A DNA stretch of 64,000 nt, from the NCBI RefSeq assembly GCF_000379085.1, contig NZ_KB905378.1:789764-853763 (forward strand), read 5' to 3'. Positions 26,389 through 33,976 of this stretch are shown in pieces. The notes below the pieces were generated by a model that saw nothing but the letters and a program-made list of their open reading frames with translations, had not been told where the DNA came from and did not search any database. Each line of letters opens with the position of its first letter. Within the stretch, counting starts at the first letter, position 1. A program made the position numbers and the translations under genes. The DNA comes from Halomicrobium katesii DSM 19301. GTDB lineage: Archaea; Halobacteriota; Halobacteria; Halobacteriales; Haloarculaceae.

Positions 26389-28815
26389 ATGGACGTTGCG
26401 GACCTGCCAGGTGTTCCGTCGTGGCTGCCAGAGCACCTGCAGTCGGCGGGGATCGAGGCACTGTACCCACCGCAGGCCGAGGCCGTCGAGGCCGGCGTCA
26501 CGCGGGGCGAGAACCTCGTCGCCAGCATCCCGACCGCCAGCGGCAAGACCCTGATCGCCCAGCTGGCGATGCTGTCGGCGATCACGGACGCCGCGGGAGC
26601 GAGCGAGCGGGAGCGAAGCGACCCGGAGACGCCTCCTGCAGACGGCGACGGCACCGCCCTCGGCGGCACGGCGCTGTACATCGTCCCACTGCGGGCGCTT
26701 GCCAGCGAGAAGCAGGCCGAGTTCGAGGAGTTCGAGCAGTACGGGCTCGACGTGGGCGTCTCGACGGGCAACTACGAATCCGACGGCGGGTGGCTCGCCG
26801 ACAAGGACATCGTCGTCGCTACCAGCGAGAAAGTCGACTCGCTGGTGCGCAACGACGCGCCGTGGCTCGACGACCTGGCCTGTGTCGTCAGCGACGAGGT
26901 TCACCTCGTCGACGACGCCGAACGCGGGCCGACGCTGGAGGTGACCCTCGCGAAGCTGCGGCGGATCAACCCCGACATGCAGACGGTGGCGCTGTCGGCG
27001 ACGATCGGCAACGCCGACGTGCTCGCCGAGTGGCTCGACGCCGAACTCGTCGACTCGGACTGGCGGCCCATCAGCCTGAAGAAGGGGGTCCACTTCGGAC
27101 AGGCGCTCCACCTCGAAGACGGCAGCCAGTCGGAACTGCCGGTCCGCAACAGCGAGAAGCAGACCGCCGCCATCGTCCGGGACACCCTCGACGACGACGG
27201 CTCGACGCTGGTGTTCGTCAACTCCCGGCGCAACGCGGAGGCCGCCGCGGGACGGCTGGCCAGCGTCACACGCGAGGCCCTGACTCCGGAGGAGCGAGAG
27301 CAACTCGCGGACGTGGCCGCGGAGATCCGCGACGTGAGCGACACCGAGACGAGCGACGAGCTGGCCGACGCCGTCGCCGACGGAGCCGCCTTCCACCACG
27401 CCGGGATCGCGAGCGGGCACAGAGAACTCGTCGAGGACGCCTTCCGCGACCGCCTGCTGAAGGTCGTCAGCGCCACCCCGACGCTGGCGGCGGGAGTCAA
27501 CACGCCCAGCCGCCGGGTCGTGGTCCGGGACTGGCGACGCTACGACGGCACCGCTGGCGGAATGCAGCCCCTCTCGGTGCTCGAAGTCCACCAGATGATG
27601 GGGCGGGCCGGCCGTCCGGGGCTTGACCCCTACGGCGAGGCGATCATCCCCGCCGCGAGCCACGACGAGCTCGACGAGCTGTTCGACCGGTACGTCTGGG
27701 CCGACCCGGAGCCGGTCCAGTCGAAGCTGGCCGCCGAGCCGGCGCTGCGGACTCACCTGCTGGCGACGGTCGCGAGCGGGTTCGCCCGCTCTCGGGACGG
27801 GCTACTGGAGTTCCTCGAACGCACCCTCTACGCGACACAGACCGACGAGAGCGGCCGGCTGGCACGAGTCGCCGACGAGGTGCTGGGCTACCTGCAGCGC
27901 AACGACTTTCTGGAGCGTGACGGCGAGGAGCTCTCGGCGACCGCGCTCGGACACACCGTGTCCCGGCTCTACCTCGATCCGATGAGCGCCGCCGAGATCA
28001 TCGACGGCCTGCGGTCGGGCGGTGGATCTGCCGCCAGCGGCGACGACGCGGGCGAGGAGCCCGCCGAATTCACGACCGCGAGCGACCTCGCCGACGAGGC
28101 GGGCGGCGACGAAGCGAAGGACCCGACCGCGATGGGACTGTACCACCTCGTCGCGCGCACCCCGGACATGTACGAGCTGTACCTCCGTTCTGGCGACGAG
28201 GAGGAGTACAGCCAGATCGCCTTCGAGCGTGAGGCGGAGTTCCTCGGGCGCGTGCCGTCGGAGTTCGAAGACGACCGGTTCGAGGACTGGCTCGCCGCGC
28301 TCAAGACCGCAAGCTTGCTGGAAGACTGGGCCAGCGAGGTCGACGAGGACGAGATCACCGACCGCTACGGCGTCGGCCCCGGCGACATCCGCGGCAAGGT
28401 CGAGTCCGCCCAGTGGCTGCTGGGGGCCGCCGAGTCGCTGGCGAGCGAACTCGGGCTCGACGCCGCGCCGGCCATCCGGCGCGCCCGGACCCGCGTCGAG
28501 CACGGCGTCCGCGAGGAACTGGTCGACCTGGCTGGCGTCCGCGGCGTCGGGCGCAAGCGCGCACGCCGGCTGTTCGACGCCGGCATCGAGAGCCGTGCCG
28601 ACCTCCGGGACGCCGAGAAGTCGGTCGTGCTGGCGGCGCTGCGAGGCAGAGCCAAGACCGCCGAGAACGTCCTGGAGAACGCCGGCCACCGCGATCCGTC
28701 GATGGACGGCGTCGAGCCCTCCGAGGAAGTGTCGTACGAGCGAAGCGACGGCGACGGTCGAGCGTCGGACGGCGAGGAGACGACGGACGACCAGACCAGC
28801 CTGGGTGATTTCTGA
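26389..28815 (+). CDS. hel308: ATP-dependent DNA helicase Hel308
   Basis: An 808-residue superfamily 2 helicase that unwinds stalled replication forks with 3'-5' polarity. Walker A is PTASGKT (Lys53), motif II is DEVH, motif III is SAT, and motif VI is [10 protein letters not shown]. The helical ratchet and C-terminal HhH region ([13 protein letters not shown], then [18 protein letters not shown]) match Hel308 rather than other Ski2 helicases. It is longer than the usual ~720 residues because of an insert after motif I ([19 protein letters not shown], residues ~69-88), another near 540-565, and an acidic tail. It overlaps the Cgi121 start (TGATG). Confidence 0.95.
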   Translation: MDVADLPGVPSWLPEHLQSAGIEALYPPQAEAVEAGVTRGENLVASIPTASGKTLIAQLAMLSAITDAAGASERERSDPETPPADGDGTALGGTALYIVPLRALASEKQAEFEEFEQYGLDVGVSTGNYESDGGWLADKDIVVATSEKVDSLVRNDAPWLDDLACVVSDEVHLVDDAERGPTLEVTLAKLRRINPDMQTVALSATIGNADVLAEWLDAELVDSDWRPISLKKGVHFGQALHLEDGSQSELPVRNSEKQTAAIVRDTLDDDGSTLVFVNSRRNAEAAAGRLASVTREALTPEEREQLADVAAEIRDVSDTETSDELADAVADGAAFHHAGIASGHRELVEDAFRDRLLKVVSATPTLAAGVNTPSRRVVVRDWRRYDGTAGGMQPLSVLEVHQMMGRAGRPGLDPYGEAIIPAASHDELDELFDRYVWADPEPVQSKLAAEPALRTHLLATVASGFARSRDGLLEFLERTLYATQTDESGRLARVADEVLGYLQRNDFLERDGEELSATALGHTVSRLYLDPMSAAEIIDGLRSGGGSAASGDDAGEEPAEFTTASDLADEAGGDEAKDPTAMGLYHLVARTPDMYELYLRSGDEEEYSQIAFEREAEFLGRVPSEFEDDRFEDWLAALKTASLLEDWASEVDEDEITDRYGVGPGDIRGKVESAQWLLGAAESLASELGLDAAPAIRRARTRVEHGVREELVDLAGVRGVGRKRARRLFDAGIESRADLRDAEKSVVLAALRGRAKTAENVLENAGHRDPSMDGVEPSEEVSYERSDGDGRASDGEETTDDQTSLGDF

Positions 28816-29315
28816 TGCAGCTGATCGAAGGCACTGCGACCGTCGACGACGTGGACGAGTTCGTCGAACGGCTCGGATCGCTGGGCGAGGACCACGGCGT
28901 CGTCGTCCAGGCGTTCGACGCCCGCTACGTCGTCGACCGACGGCACCTCGAACGGGCGGTCGAGTTGGCCGATCGCGCGTTCGACCGCGGCGAGTCGATC
29001 GCCCGCGACCGGGCCGTCGAGATCCTGCTGTACGCCGCCGGTCGCCGCCAGATCAACCGCGCGCTGGCGATGGGCGTCGGAGACGGCAGCCAGCCCGCCG
29101 TCGTCGTGGTCCACGACCCCACGGGCGAGGGCAGCGAGGCCGCGGCCGCCGACGCCGTCAGCGCCCTGCTCGAACCGGGCGAGACGCTCGGCGACTACGA
29201 CGAGGGGGTCGTGCGGGAGTTCTTCGACGTGAGTGAGGCCGAGCTGGCGGCGACCAGTGGCACGCTCTCGGATCTCGTCGCCGAGCGGGTCGCGCTGTTG
29301 ACCGTCGAGCGATGA
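28815..29315 (+). CDS. cgi121: KEOPS complex subunit Cgi121
   Basis: A 166-residue protein of the Cgi121/TPRKB family. KEOPS makes the universal t6A37 modification on ANN-decoding tRNAs; Cgi121 binds the tRNA 3' end and activates the Bud32 kinase. Family marks are the FDARYVVDRRHLERAVELA region, EILLYAAGRRQINRALAMG (about 70-90) and the C-terminal AERVALLTVER. The ATG overlaps the Hel308 stop (TGATG), so the two are translationally coupled; this pairing is seen in other haloarchaea. Other KEOPS genes are not in the window. Confidence 0.92.
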   Translation: MQLIEGTATVDDVDEFVERLGSLGEDHGVVVQAFDARYVVDRRHLERAVELADRAFDRGESIARDRAVEILLYAAGRRQINRALAMGVGDGSQPAVVVVHDPTGEGSEAAAADAVSALLEPGETLGDYDEGVVREFFDVSEAELAATSGTLSDLVAERVALLTVER

Positions 29316-29444
29316 CGCCGCGGTCGCCGACGGCAGCGTCCGTGTCGCGGGTGCGAGACGTGTCCGCCTCTCGTCACGTATGACGATCCCCCCAGAACGG
29401 TATTACGAAGCTATAACACCGCCTGTAGCGGGATTTCGGGTACG

Positions 29445-30422
29445 ATGATGTCCTTCGAGGGAGCCGGACTCTTGGTCGGTGCGATCGCACTCGGGGCGAT
29501 CCACGGCATCGAGCCGGGACACGGCTGGCCCGTGGCCGCCTCCTACGCCCTGGACCAGACGAACGAGTGGGCGTACGGCTTCGCCGCGAGCCTGATCCTC
29601 GGCGTCGGCCACCTCGTCAGCAGCATCGCGATGGTCGGCGCGTTCTTCTACGCCAAGGAGTATTTCAGCCTCACGCAGGTCAACGAGCCGATAACGGTGG
29701 TCGGCGGCCTCCAGATCGGTGGCCCCGTCAGTCTCGTGGCCGGCGTCCTGCTGATCGCGCTCGGGCTCCGAGAGTACCTGTCCGGCCACACACACGGCAC
29801 CAGTGCCGGCCACGACCACGGCGGCGGCCACGACCACGGTCACACACACGGCACGGACGACGGCCACGGGGGGCACCACCACACGGGCACCGACGATCAC
29901 GGGCACGGACGCGATATCGACGGCAGTCACGAGCACCACAGTGAAGCCGACGAGCACGCCCAGTCGCGCGAGCGAGCGGACCGGAGCCTCGTCGATCGAC
30001 TGACACTACCGGCTGTAAATCTGTCACGGATTTCGCCACCCTGGGGTGGCGAATATCTGAACGAAGTTACAGCCGGCAGTATGAAGACGGTGATCCCGTT
30101 CGTCGGCAGCGGGCACGCGCACGGAGAGATGGACACCGACCGTGGTCTCCTGGGAATCGCGTGGTTCGCGTTCGTCCTGGGGTTCGCACACGAAGAGGAG
30201 TTCGAGATCATCGCGCTCTGTGCCGGTTCGGACGCGTGTCTCGAACTCATGGGTGCGTACGCGCTGACGGTCGTCGTCGGCATCGTCGGGCTGACGATGC
30301 TGTTGATCGCGGGCTACGAGCGCTGTGAGGAGCGAGTCGAGCAGTACACACCGTATCTCCCCGTGTTCTCTGCACTGGTCCTCGTCGTCATGGGGATCGG
30401 ACTCGTCACCGGCATCTTCTGA
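29445..30422 (+). CDS. NicO/RcnA-like nickel/cobalt transporter with His-rich loop, interrupted in frame by a hairpin repeat
   Basis: A 325-residue membrane protein with about six helices: three before and three after a long loop (residues ~113-230) rich in His, Asp and Gly (GHDHGGGHDHGHTHG), as in NicO/RcnA metal exporters and importers. The first helix holds HGIEPGHGWP, a metal-pathway motif of the family. It likely moves Ni2+ or Co2+ across the cytoplasmic membrane. An 80-bp hairpin repeat (30,003-30,082) lies in the loop, and the frame stays open through it, adding LPAVNLSRISPP and GGEYLNEVTAGS. The loop tolerates length change, so the protein may still work. A TATA-like CTATAAC lies about 30 nt before the start. 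ATG is doubled (29,445 and 29,448). Confidence 0.85.
   Translation: MMSFEGAGLLVGAIALGAIHGIEPGHGWPVAASYALDQTNEWAYGFAASLILGVGHLVSSIAMVGAFFYAKEYFSLTQVNEPITVVGGLQIGGPVSLVAGVLLIALGLREYLSGHTHGTSAGHDHGGGHDHGHTHGTDDGHGGHHHTGTDDHGHGRDIDGSHEHHSEADEHAQSRERADRSLVDRLTLPAVNLSRISPPWGGEYLNEVTAGSMKTVIPFVGSGHAHGEMDTDRGLLGIAWFAFVLGFAHEEEFEIIALCAGSDACLELMGAYALTVVVGIVGLTMLLIAGYERCEERVEQYTPYLPVFSALVLVVMGIGLVTGIF
30003..30082. repeat. 80-bp hairpin repeat, copy 3 (inside the transporter gene)
   Basis: Nearly identical to the copy at 12,926-13,005 (three differences), with the same ends (ACTACCGGCTGTAA and TTACAGCCGGCAGTAT) and central CCACCCT/GGGGTGG. It sits inside the His-rich loop of the NicO-like gene. The high identity to copy 1 and its location in a coding region point to recent movement. 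Confidence 0.9.
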
Positions 30423-30451
30423 GGCAGACGGTCGTCGGTCCGTGAACCGGG

Positions 30452-31855
30452 CTACGTCGTCGGGTTCTCCAGGACGATGGTCTGGTCGCGGCCGGGGCCG
30501 ACGCCGATGGCGTACAGCGGCGTGTCCAGCTCCGACTCGACGAAGTCGAGGTAGTCGCGGGCGTTCTCCGGAAGCGCGTCGTAGCCCTCGCTGGCGACGG
30601 CGTCCCAGTCGACCTCGGGCCAGCCGTCGAACGTGCGGTAGTTCACCGAGCAGCGGCCCCACTCCTCGGTCGTCGTCGGCACGGTCGTGATCTCGGTGCC
30701 GTCGAGATCGTAGCTGACGCCGACCTGGACCTCGTCGAGGCCGGCCAGCACGTCGATGTGGCCGACGACGACGCTGGTGAACCCGCTGGCCCGCGTCGCG
30801 TGGCGAAGCACCGGGAGGTCGAGCCAGCCGACACGGCGCGGCCGGCCGGTGACGGTGCCGTACTCACCGCCCTCGTCGCGGATGTAGGTCGCGAGTTCCT
30901 CCTCGCGCTCTCCGGCATCACTCGGCGGCTGCGCCGCTTCGTGGTCCGAGGCGCGCTGCGCCTCGCTGCCCTCGTAGCCCGGCGTATCGCCCTCGACGCC
31001 GGCAAGCTCGGTCGGCAGCGGGCCGCTGCCGACGCGCGTGCTGTAGCCCTTGACGATGCCGACGATCTCGCCCTGGCCGATCTCGGTCGGGCCGAGACCG
31101 GTGCCGGTACAGGCCCCGCCAGCGGTCGGGTTCGACGAGGTGACGAAGGGGTAGTTACCGTGGTCGATGTCGATGAGCGTCCCCTGTGCGCCCTCCAGCA
31201 GCACCTCGTCGCCGTCGTCGATGCGAGACTGGAGGTAGTCGCCGCAGTTGACGGTCATCCCTTCCTCGGCGAGTCGCTCGCCGTAGCCGCTGTAGGTCTC
31301 GAAGAGCGCCGTCAGATCGAGTTCCTCGCCGGCCTGCTTGCCGAATACGTCCTCGACGACGGCACGCTTCTGGGGGACGACGTACTCCAGTCGCGTCCGC
31401 AACACCTCGTCGTCGAGCAGGTCGCCGATTCTGACGCCGCGGCGGCCGGCCTTGTCCTCGTAGGTCGGGCCGATGCCCCGGCCCGTCGTCCCGACCTCCT
31501 CGTCTTTGTCCTCCTCTTCGATCCCGTCCAGTCGCCGGTGGTACGGGAAGATGACGTGGGCGCGCTCTGCGACGCGCACGTCCGGATCGAGGCCGCGCTC
31601 GCGGAGGGCGTCGAGTTCGTCGAACAGCGTCTCGGGGTTGACGACACAGCCGTTGCCGATGACGCAGGTCTTCCCCCGAACGACGCCGGACGGAAGCAAG
31701 GAGAGTTCGTAGGTCTCGTCGCCGACGACGACGGTGTGGCCGGCGTTGTCGCCGCCCTGATAGCGAACGACGACGTCGGCACCCTCGCCGTAGAGATCGA
31801 CGGTGCCGCCCTTCCCCTCGTCGCCCAGCTGCGAACCGATGATCGTGACGGTCAT
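30452..31855 (-). CDS. purA: Adenylosuccinate synthetase
   Basis: A 467-residue enzyme that joins IMP and aspartate using GTP, the first step from IMP to AMP. The N-terminal P-loop is GSQLGDEGKGG with the catalytic Asp, followed by GGDNAGHTVV. The IMP-binding part (TTGRGIGPTYEDKAGRRG) and the TGRPRRVGWLD segment are intact. The C-terminal KNPTT-type base motif of bacterial enzymes is ENPTT. It is about 30 residues longer than usual because of an insert between PTEL and EELATYI (SEAQRASDHEAAQPPSDAG), a low-complexity type found in other genes here. A TATA-like run is at 31,866-31,873 (minus strand). Confidence 0.95.
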   Translation of the reverse strand: MTVTIIGSQLGDEGKGGTVDLYGEGADVVVRYQGGDNAGHTVVVGDETYELSLLPSGVVRGKTCVIGNGCVVNPETLFDELDALRERGLDPDVRVAERAHVIFPYHRRLDGIEEEDKDEEVGTTGRGIGPTYEDKAGRRGVRIGDLLDDEVLRTRLEYVVPQKRAVVEDVFGKQAGEELDLTALFETYSGYGERLAEEGMTVNCGDYLQSRIDDGDEVLLEGAQGTLIDIDHGNYPFVTSSNPTAGGACTGTGLGPTEIGQGEIVGIVKGYSTRVGSGPLPTELAGVEGDTPGYEGSEAQRASDHEAAQPPSDAGEREEELATYIRDEGGEYGTVTGRPRRVGWLDLPVLRHATRASGFTSVVVGHIDVLAGLDEVQVGVSYDLDGTEITTVPTTTEEWGRCSVNYRTFDGWPEVDWDAVASEGYDALPENARDYLDFVESELDTPLYAIGVGPGRDQTIVLENPTT

Positions 31856-31923
31856 ACCGCCCCGGTATTTTTACCCTCGCTACAAATCGGTGCCGGTTTG
31901 ACCGGGCGGTCGGGGCCGACCCG

Positions 31924-32466
31924 TCAGTACTCCCGCTCGCCGGCTTCGATCGTGGTGTCGAGCCAGTTGGCTTCGGGTGGGAGCGGACAGGAGAACGTCT
32001 CGCTGTAGGCACAGAACGGCGAGTACGCGAGGTTGAAATCGAGCACGACCTCGTCGCCGTCGGCGAGGGTCTCGTCGGGCTCCAGTTCCATGTAGCGCCC
32101 GCCGGAGTAGGTCTGCTGGCCGGTCGTCTTGTCGCGGAAGGGGACGAAGATCGCGTCGTCGGCGTCCTGACGGTAGCCCGCGAGTTCGTACGCCGCACCG
32201 TCGATCTCGAAGTCGAACGTGACGACGCGCCGGTAGCGGACCGTCCGGCCGTCGCTGGTCTCCATCTCGACCGGCTCGGGCGCGTCGGCGACGGTGACCG
32301 TCGCGGTCACCCGGTAGGTCGGATCGGGATCGAAGTAGTCCAGCCCCTCGAAGTCGTCCCGTTCCTCGGGCGGGATCGGCGACTGACGGTGTTCGTCGAA
32401 GAAGGCGTCTTTCTCCTCGCGACTCGCTCGCAGTTCGTCGGCCCATCCGTCGGGTACGTCGCTCAT
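31924..32466 (-). CDS. DUF1684-family protein
   Basis: A 180-residue soluble protein, with an N-terminal helix rich in Glu/Arg (ADELRASREEKDAFF) that leads into SPIPPEERDDFEGLDYF, a signature of the DUF1684 family. A beta-rich domain follows, with YFDPDPTYRV, FVPFRDKTTG and YSGGRYMEL, and the Cys pair in NLAYSPFCAYSETFSCPLPP. The family is widespread and uncharacterised; structure-based comparison has suggested a small-molecule-binding beta-barrel. A half copy of the hairpin repeat (ATACTGCCGGCTGT, 32,494-32,507) overlaps its promoter: read on the minus strand, AGTATAAAC stands 27-35 nt before the ATG. Confidence 0.85.
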   Translation of the reverse strand: MSDVPDGWADELRASREEKDAFFDEHRQSPIPPEERDDFEGLDYFDPDPTYRVTATVTVADAPEPVEMETSDGRTVRYRRVVTFDFEIDGAAYELAGYRQDADDAIFVPFRDKTTGQQTYSGGRYMELEPDETLADGDEVVLDFNLAYSPFCAYSETFSCPLPPEANWLDTTIEAGEREY

Positions 32467-32556
32467 GGGGCGGGGTACGCCGCGGGGATGTTTATACTGC
32501 CGGCTGTCGGACGCGAGCGAGACACGACAGGCTCGGCGACGAGAGTCACGAGAGAA

Positions 32557-32627
32557 TGCGCCGTCCGGGAATTGAACCCGGGCTATTAGCTTGGGAAGCT
32601 AATGTCCTACCACTGGACCAACGGCGC
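32557..32627 (-). tRNA. tRNA-Gly (anticodon CCC)
   Basis: Read on the minus strand, the 71-nt gene folds as a full cloverleaf: acceptor GCGCCGT/ACGGCGC with discriminator A, D arm GTCC-AGTGGTA-GGAC, anticodon arm TTAGC-TTCCCAA-GCTAA (anticodon CCC), a 4-nt variable loop and T arm CCGGG-TTCAATT-CCCGG. It is unspliced, and the CCA end is not encoded. It reads GGG codons. Upstream are tandem copies of its own first bases (separate entry). Confidence 0.96.
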
Positions 32628-32740
32628 TCGCTTCGCTCGCCCCGAGGCTCGCAGTTCCCGCAGAACTGCTCACCAACGGCGCACTCACTGCGTCCGCGCC
32701 CCGAGGCTCGCGAACTGGCTCGTTCGCTCACCAACGGCGC
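32616..32740. repeat. Tandem repeats carrying the tRNA-Gly 5' end
   Basis: The segment ACCAACGGCGC (the complement of the tRNA 5' end) occurs in the tRNA and again at 32,672-32,682 and 32,730-32,740, and GCCCCGAGGCTCGC occurs at 32,639 and 32,698. This makes about two 55-59-bp units directly upstream of the tRNA. The units also contain the GCGAGCGAAGCGAGC-type sequence common in intergenic and insert repeats here. They may come from repeated strand slippage or integration scars. Confidence 0.7.
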
Positions 32741-32829
32741 GCTCGTTCCAACGTAGTACGTCGGGTCCACTTGAACGTAGCGCTTCGCCGGGCGACAGCG
32801 ACTTGTCGCTGCGGGCCCCAGTCACCGCC

Positions 32830-33282
32830 GTGACGCCACAGACAGACGCGCTACCGCCGTCGCTCTTGCTGTACTTCGACGCGAGCGTCCGCTACGGCGA
32901 GGACAACGCGACGCCGACATCCGCGGCGGTGGGGTTCGTCGTCGAAGACGGGACGGAGACGATCATAGAGGGATCGCTCCCCGTCCGGACGTTCGTCTCC
33001 AGCGCACACTTGGAGTACCGCGCGCTGTTAGAGAGCGTGCAGGCGGTCGCAGACCGGGACGGGCAGATCGCCTCGTTACACGTCCACGGCGACGCCGACG
33101 CGGTGATCGATGCGGTGGATCCGGCCACCGACGCGACACCGGGCGACCGGATCATGCGCCAGCGCGTCGCGGCCATCCGGGCGGCCGTCGAGGAGATCCC
33201 GACGGTCACCTACCGCGCCGTCGGGCGGGGGCGAAACGAGCGCGCCCACGCGCTCGCGCAGTCGGGCCACGCGACGGAGTAG
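32830..33282 (+). CDS. rnhA: Archaeal RNase HI-family protein
   Basis: A 150-residue RNase H fold protein expected to cut RNA in RNA-DNA hybrids. The acidic site is visible: Asp in YFDASVRYGED, Glu in HLEYRALLESVQA, Asp in HVHGDADAVIDAV, and a fourth region GRGRNERAHALA. I start at a GTG (MTPQTDALPPSLLLYFD), since the frame further up crosses the tRNA gene and the repeat region. Without a neighbour operon, its role (primer removal, R-loop repair) is inferred from the family. One difference from bacterial RNase HI is the absence of a basic protrusion helix, as usual in archaeal type. Confidence 0.85.
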   Translation: MTPQTDALPPSLLLYFDASVRYGEDNATPTSAAVGFVVEDGTETIIEGSLPVRTFVSSAHLEYRALLESVQAVADRDGQIASLHVHGDADAVIDAVDPATDATPGDRIMRQRVAAIRAAVEEIPTVTYRAVGRGRNERAHALAQSGHATE

Positions 33283-33297
33283 GCCGCCCCGCTGGGA

Positions 33298-33966
33298 TTA
33301 CCGGCGGCGTCCCAGCAGGGCGGCGATCGCGAGTGCGAGCGCCGCAGCCAGACCGCCGAAGCCGGGACCGGAGCCCGTCGTCGTCACTGCACCGCCGCCC
33401 GAGGCGTCGGTCTCGGGCGGCTCGCCGCCGGACGCGGCGTCGGTCGTCGGCTGCCAGTCCGTCTCCGTCGGGGTCGCAGTCGGCGCGTCGACCGCGATGG
33501 TGCCCGCCGCCGTCCCCGGATCGACGCGACCGCCGTCGTCGTCGTCGACCTGGGCGGCCTCGACGGCGAGGGGCGCGGTGCCCGTTCCGTTGGCCTCGAC
33601 GGTGACCGTCGCGAGGGTCACGTTCGTGGCACCAGGACCAACTGCGGACTCTAAGTCTGCGGCCTCGATCGTGATTTCCCGGCCGTCGGGACCGACGTCG
33701 GGGTCGGTCGTCGGTCGGAGCCGGTCGGGGTACTCGGCACCGCCGACGGTCGCGACGCCAGAGCGGAGCGCGAGCCGGATCTCGAATCCGGCGAGTCCGT
33801 CCGGAGCCGAGTCGAGTGCCACGCGAACCGTCGTCGAGCCGTCCGGTTCCAGCGTCGCGTCGGCGATCGTGAGCGTCGGCTCGCTCTGGACGCCCCCGGC
33901 GGGCGCGACCGCCAGACAGGCCGCCAGGACGACGACGCAAGCGAGGACGAGCGGTCGAGCGGTCAT
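33298..33966 (-). CDS. Surface-anchored cohesin-like protein with PGF-CTERM-type tail
   Basis: A 222-residue exported protein. An N-terminal signal peptide (VLACVVVLAACLAVAPAGG) is followed by a beta-sandwich (about 28-150) with the pattern of cohesin domains: VRVALDSAPDGLAGFEIRLA and a hydrophobic SGVATVG strand. Then comes a Thr/Pro/Gly-rich linker and the tail GSGPGFGGLAAALALAIAALL-GRRR, matching PGF-CTERM sorting signals that an archaeosortase cuts to attach a lipid. It should therefore stand on the cell surface. It is directly downstream (10 nt) of a PhoX-type protein that carries a dockerin, and the same cohesin-like pattern appears in that protein. Cohesin-dockerin pairing is an inference. 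Confidence 0.75.
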   Translation of the reverse strand: MTARPLVLACVVVLAACLAVAPAGGVQSEPTLTIADATLEPDGSTTVRVALDSAPDGLAGFEIRLALRSGVATVGGAEYPDRLRPTTDPDVGPDGREITIEAADLESAVGPGATNVTLATVTVEANGTGTAPLAVEAAQVDDDDGGRVDPGTAAGTIAVDAPTATPTETDWQPTTDAASGGEPPETDASGGGAVTTTGSGPGFGGLAAALALAIAALLGRRR

Positions 33967-33976
33967 CGGTCGACGA

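Noticed and set aside
26050..27756. Long frames overlapping Hel308 on both strands
   Set aside because: Hel308 motifs are complete in its own frame; the others are shadows.
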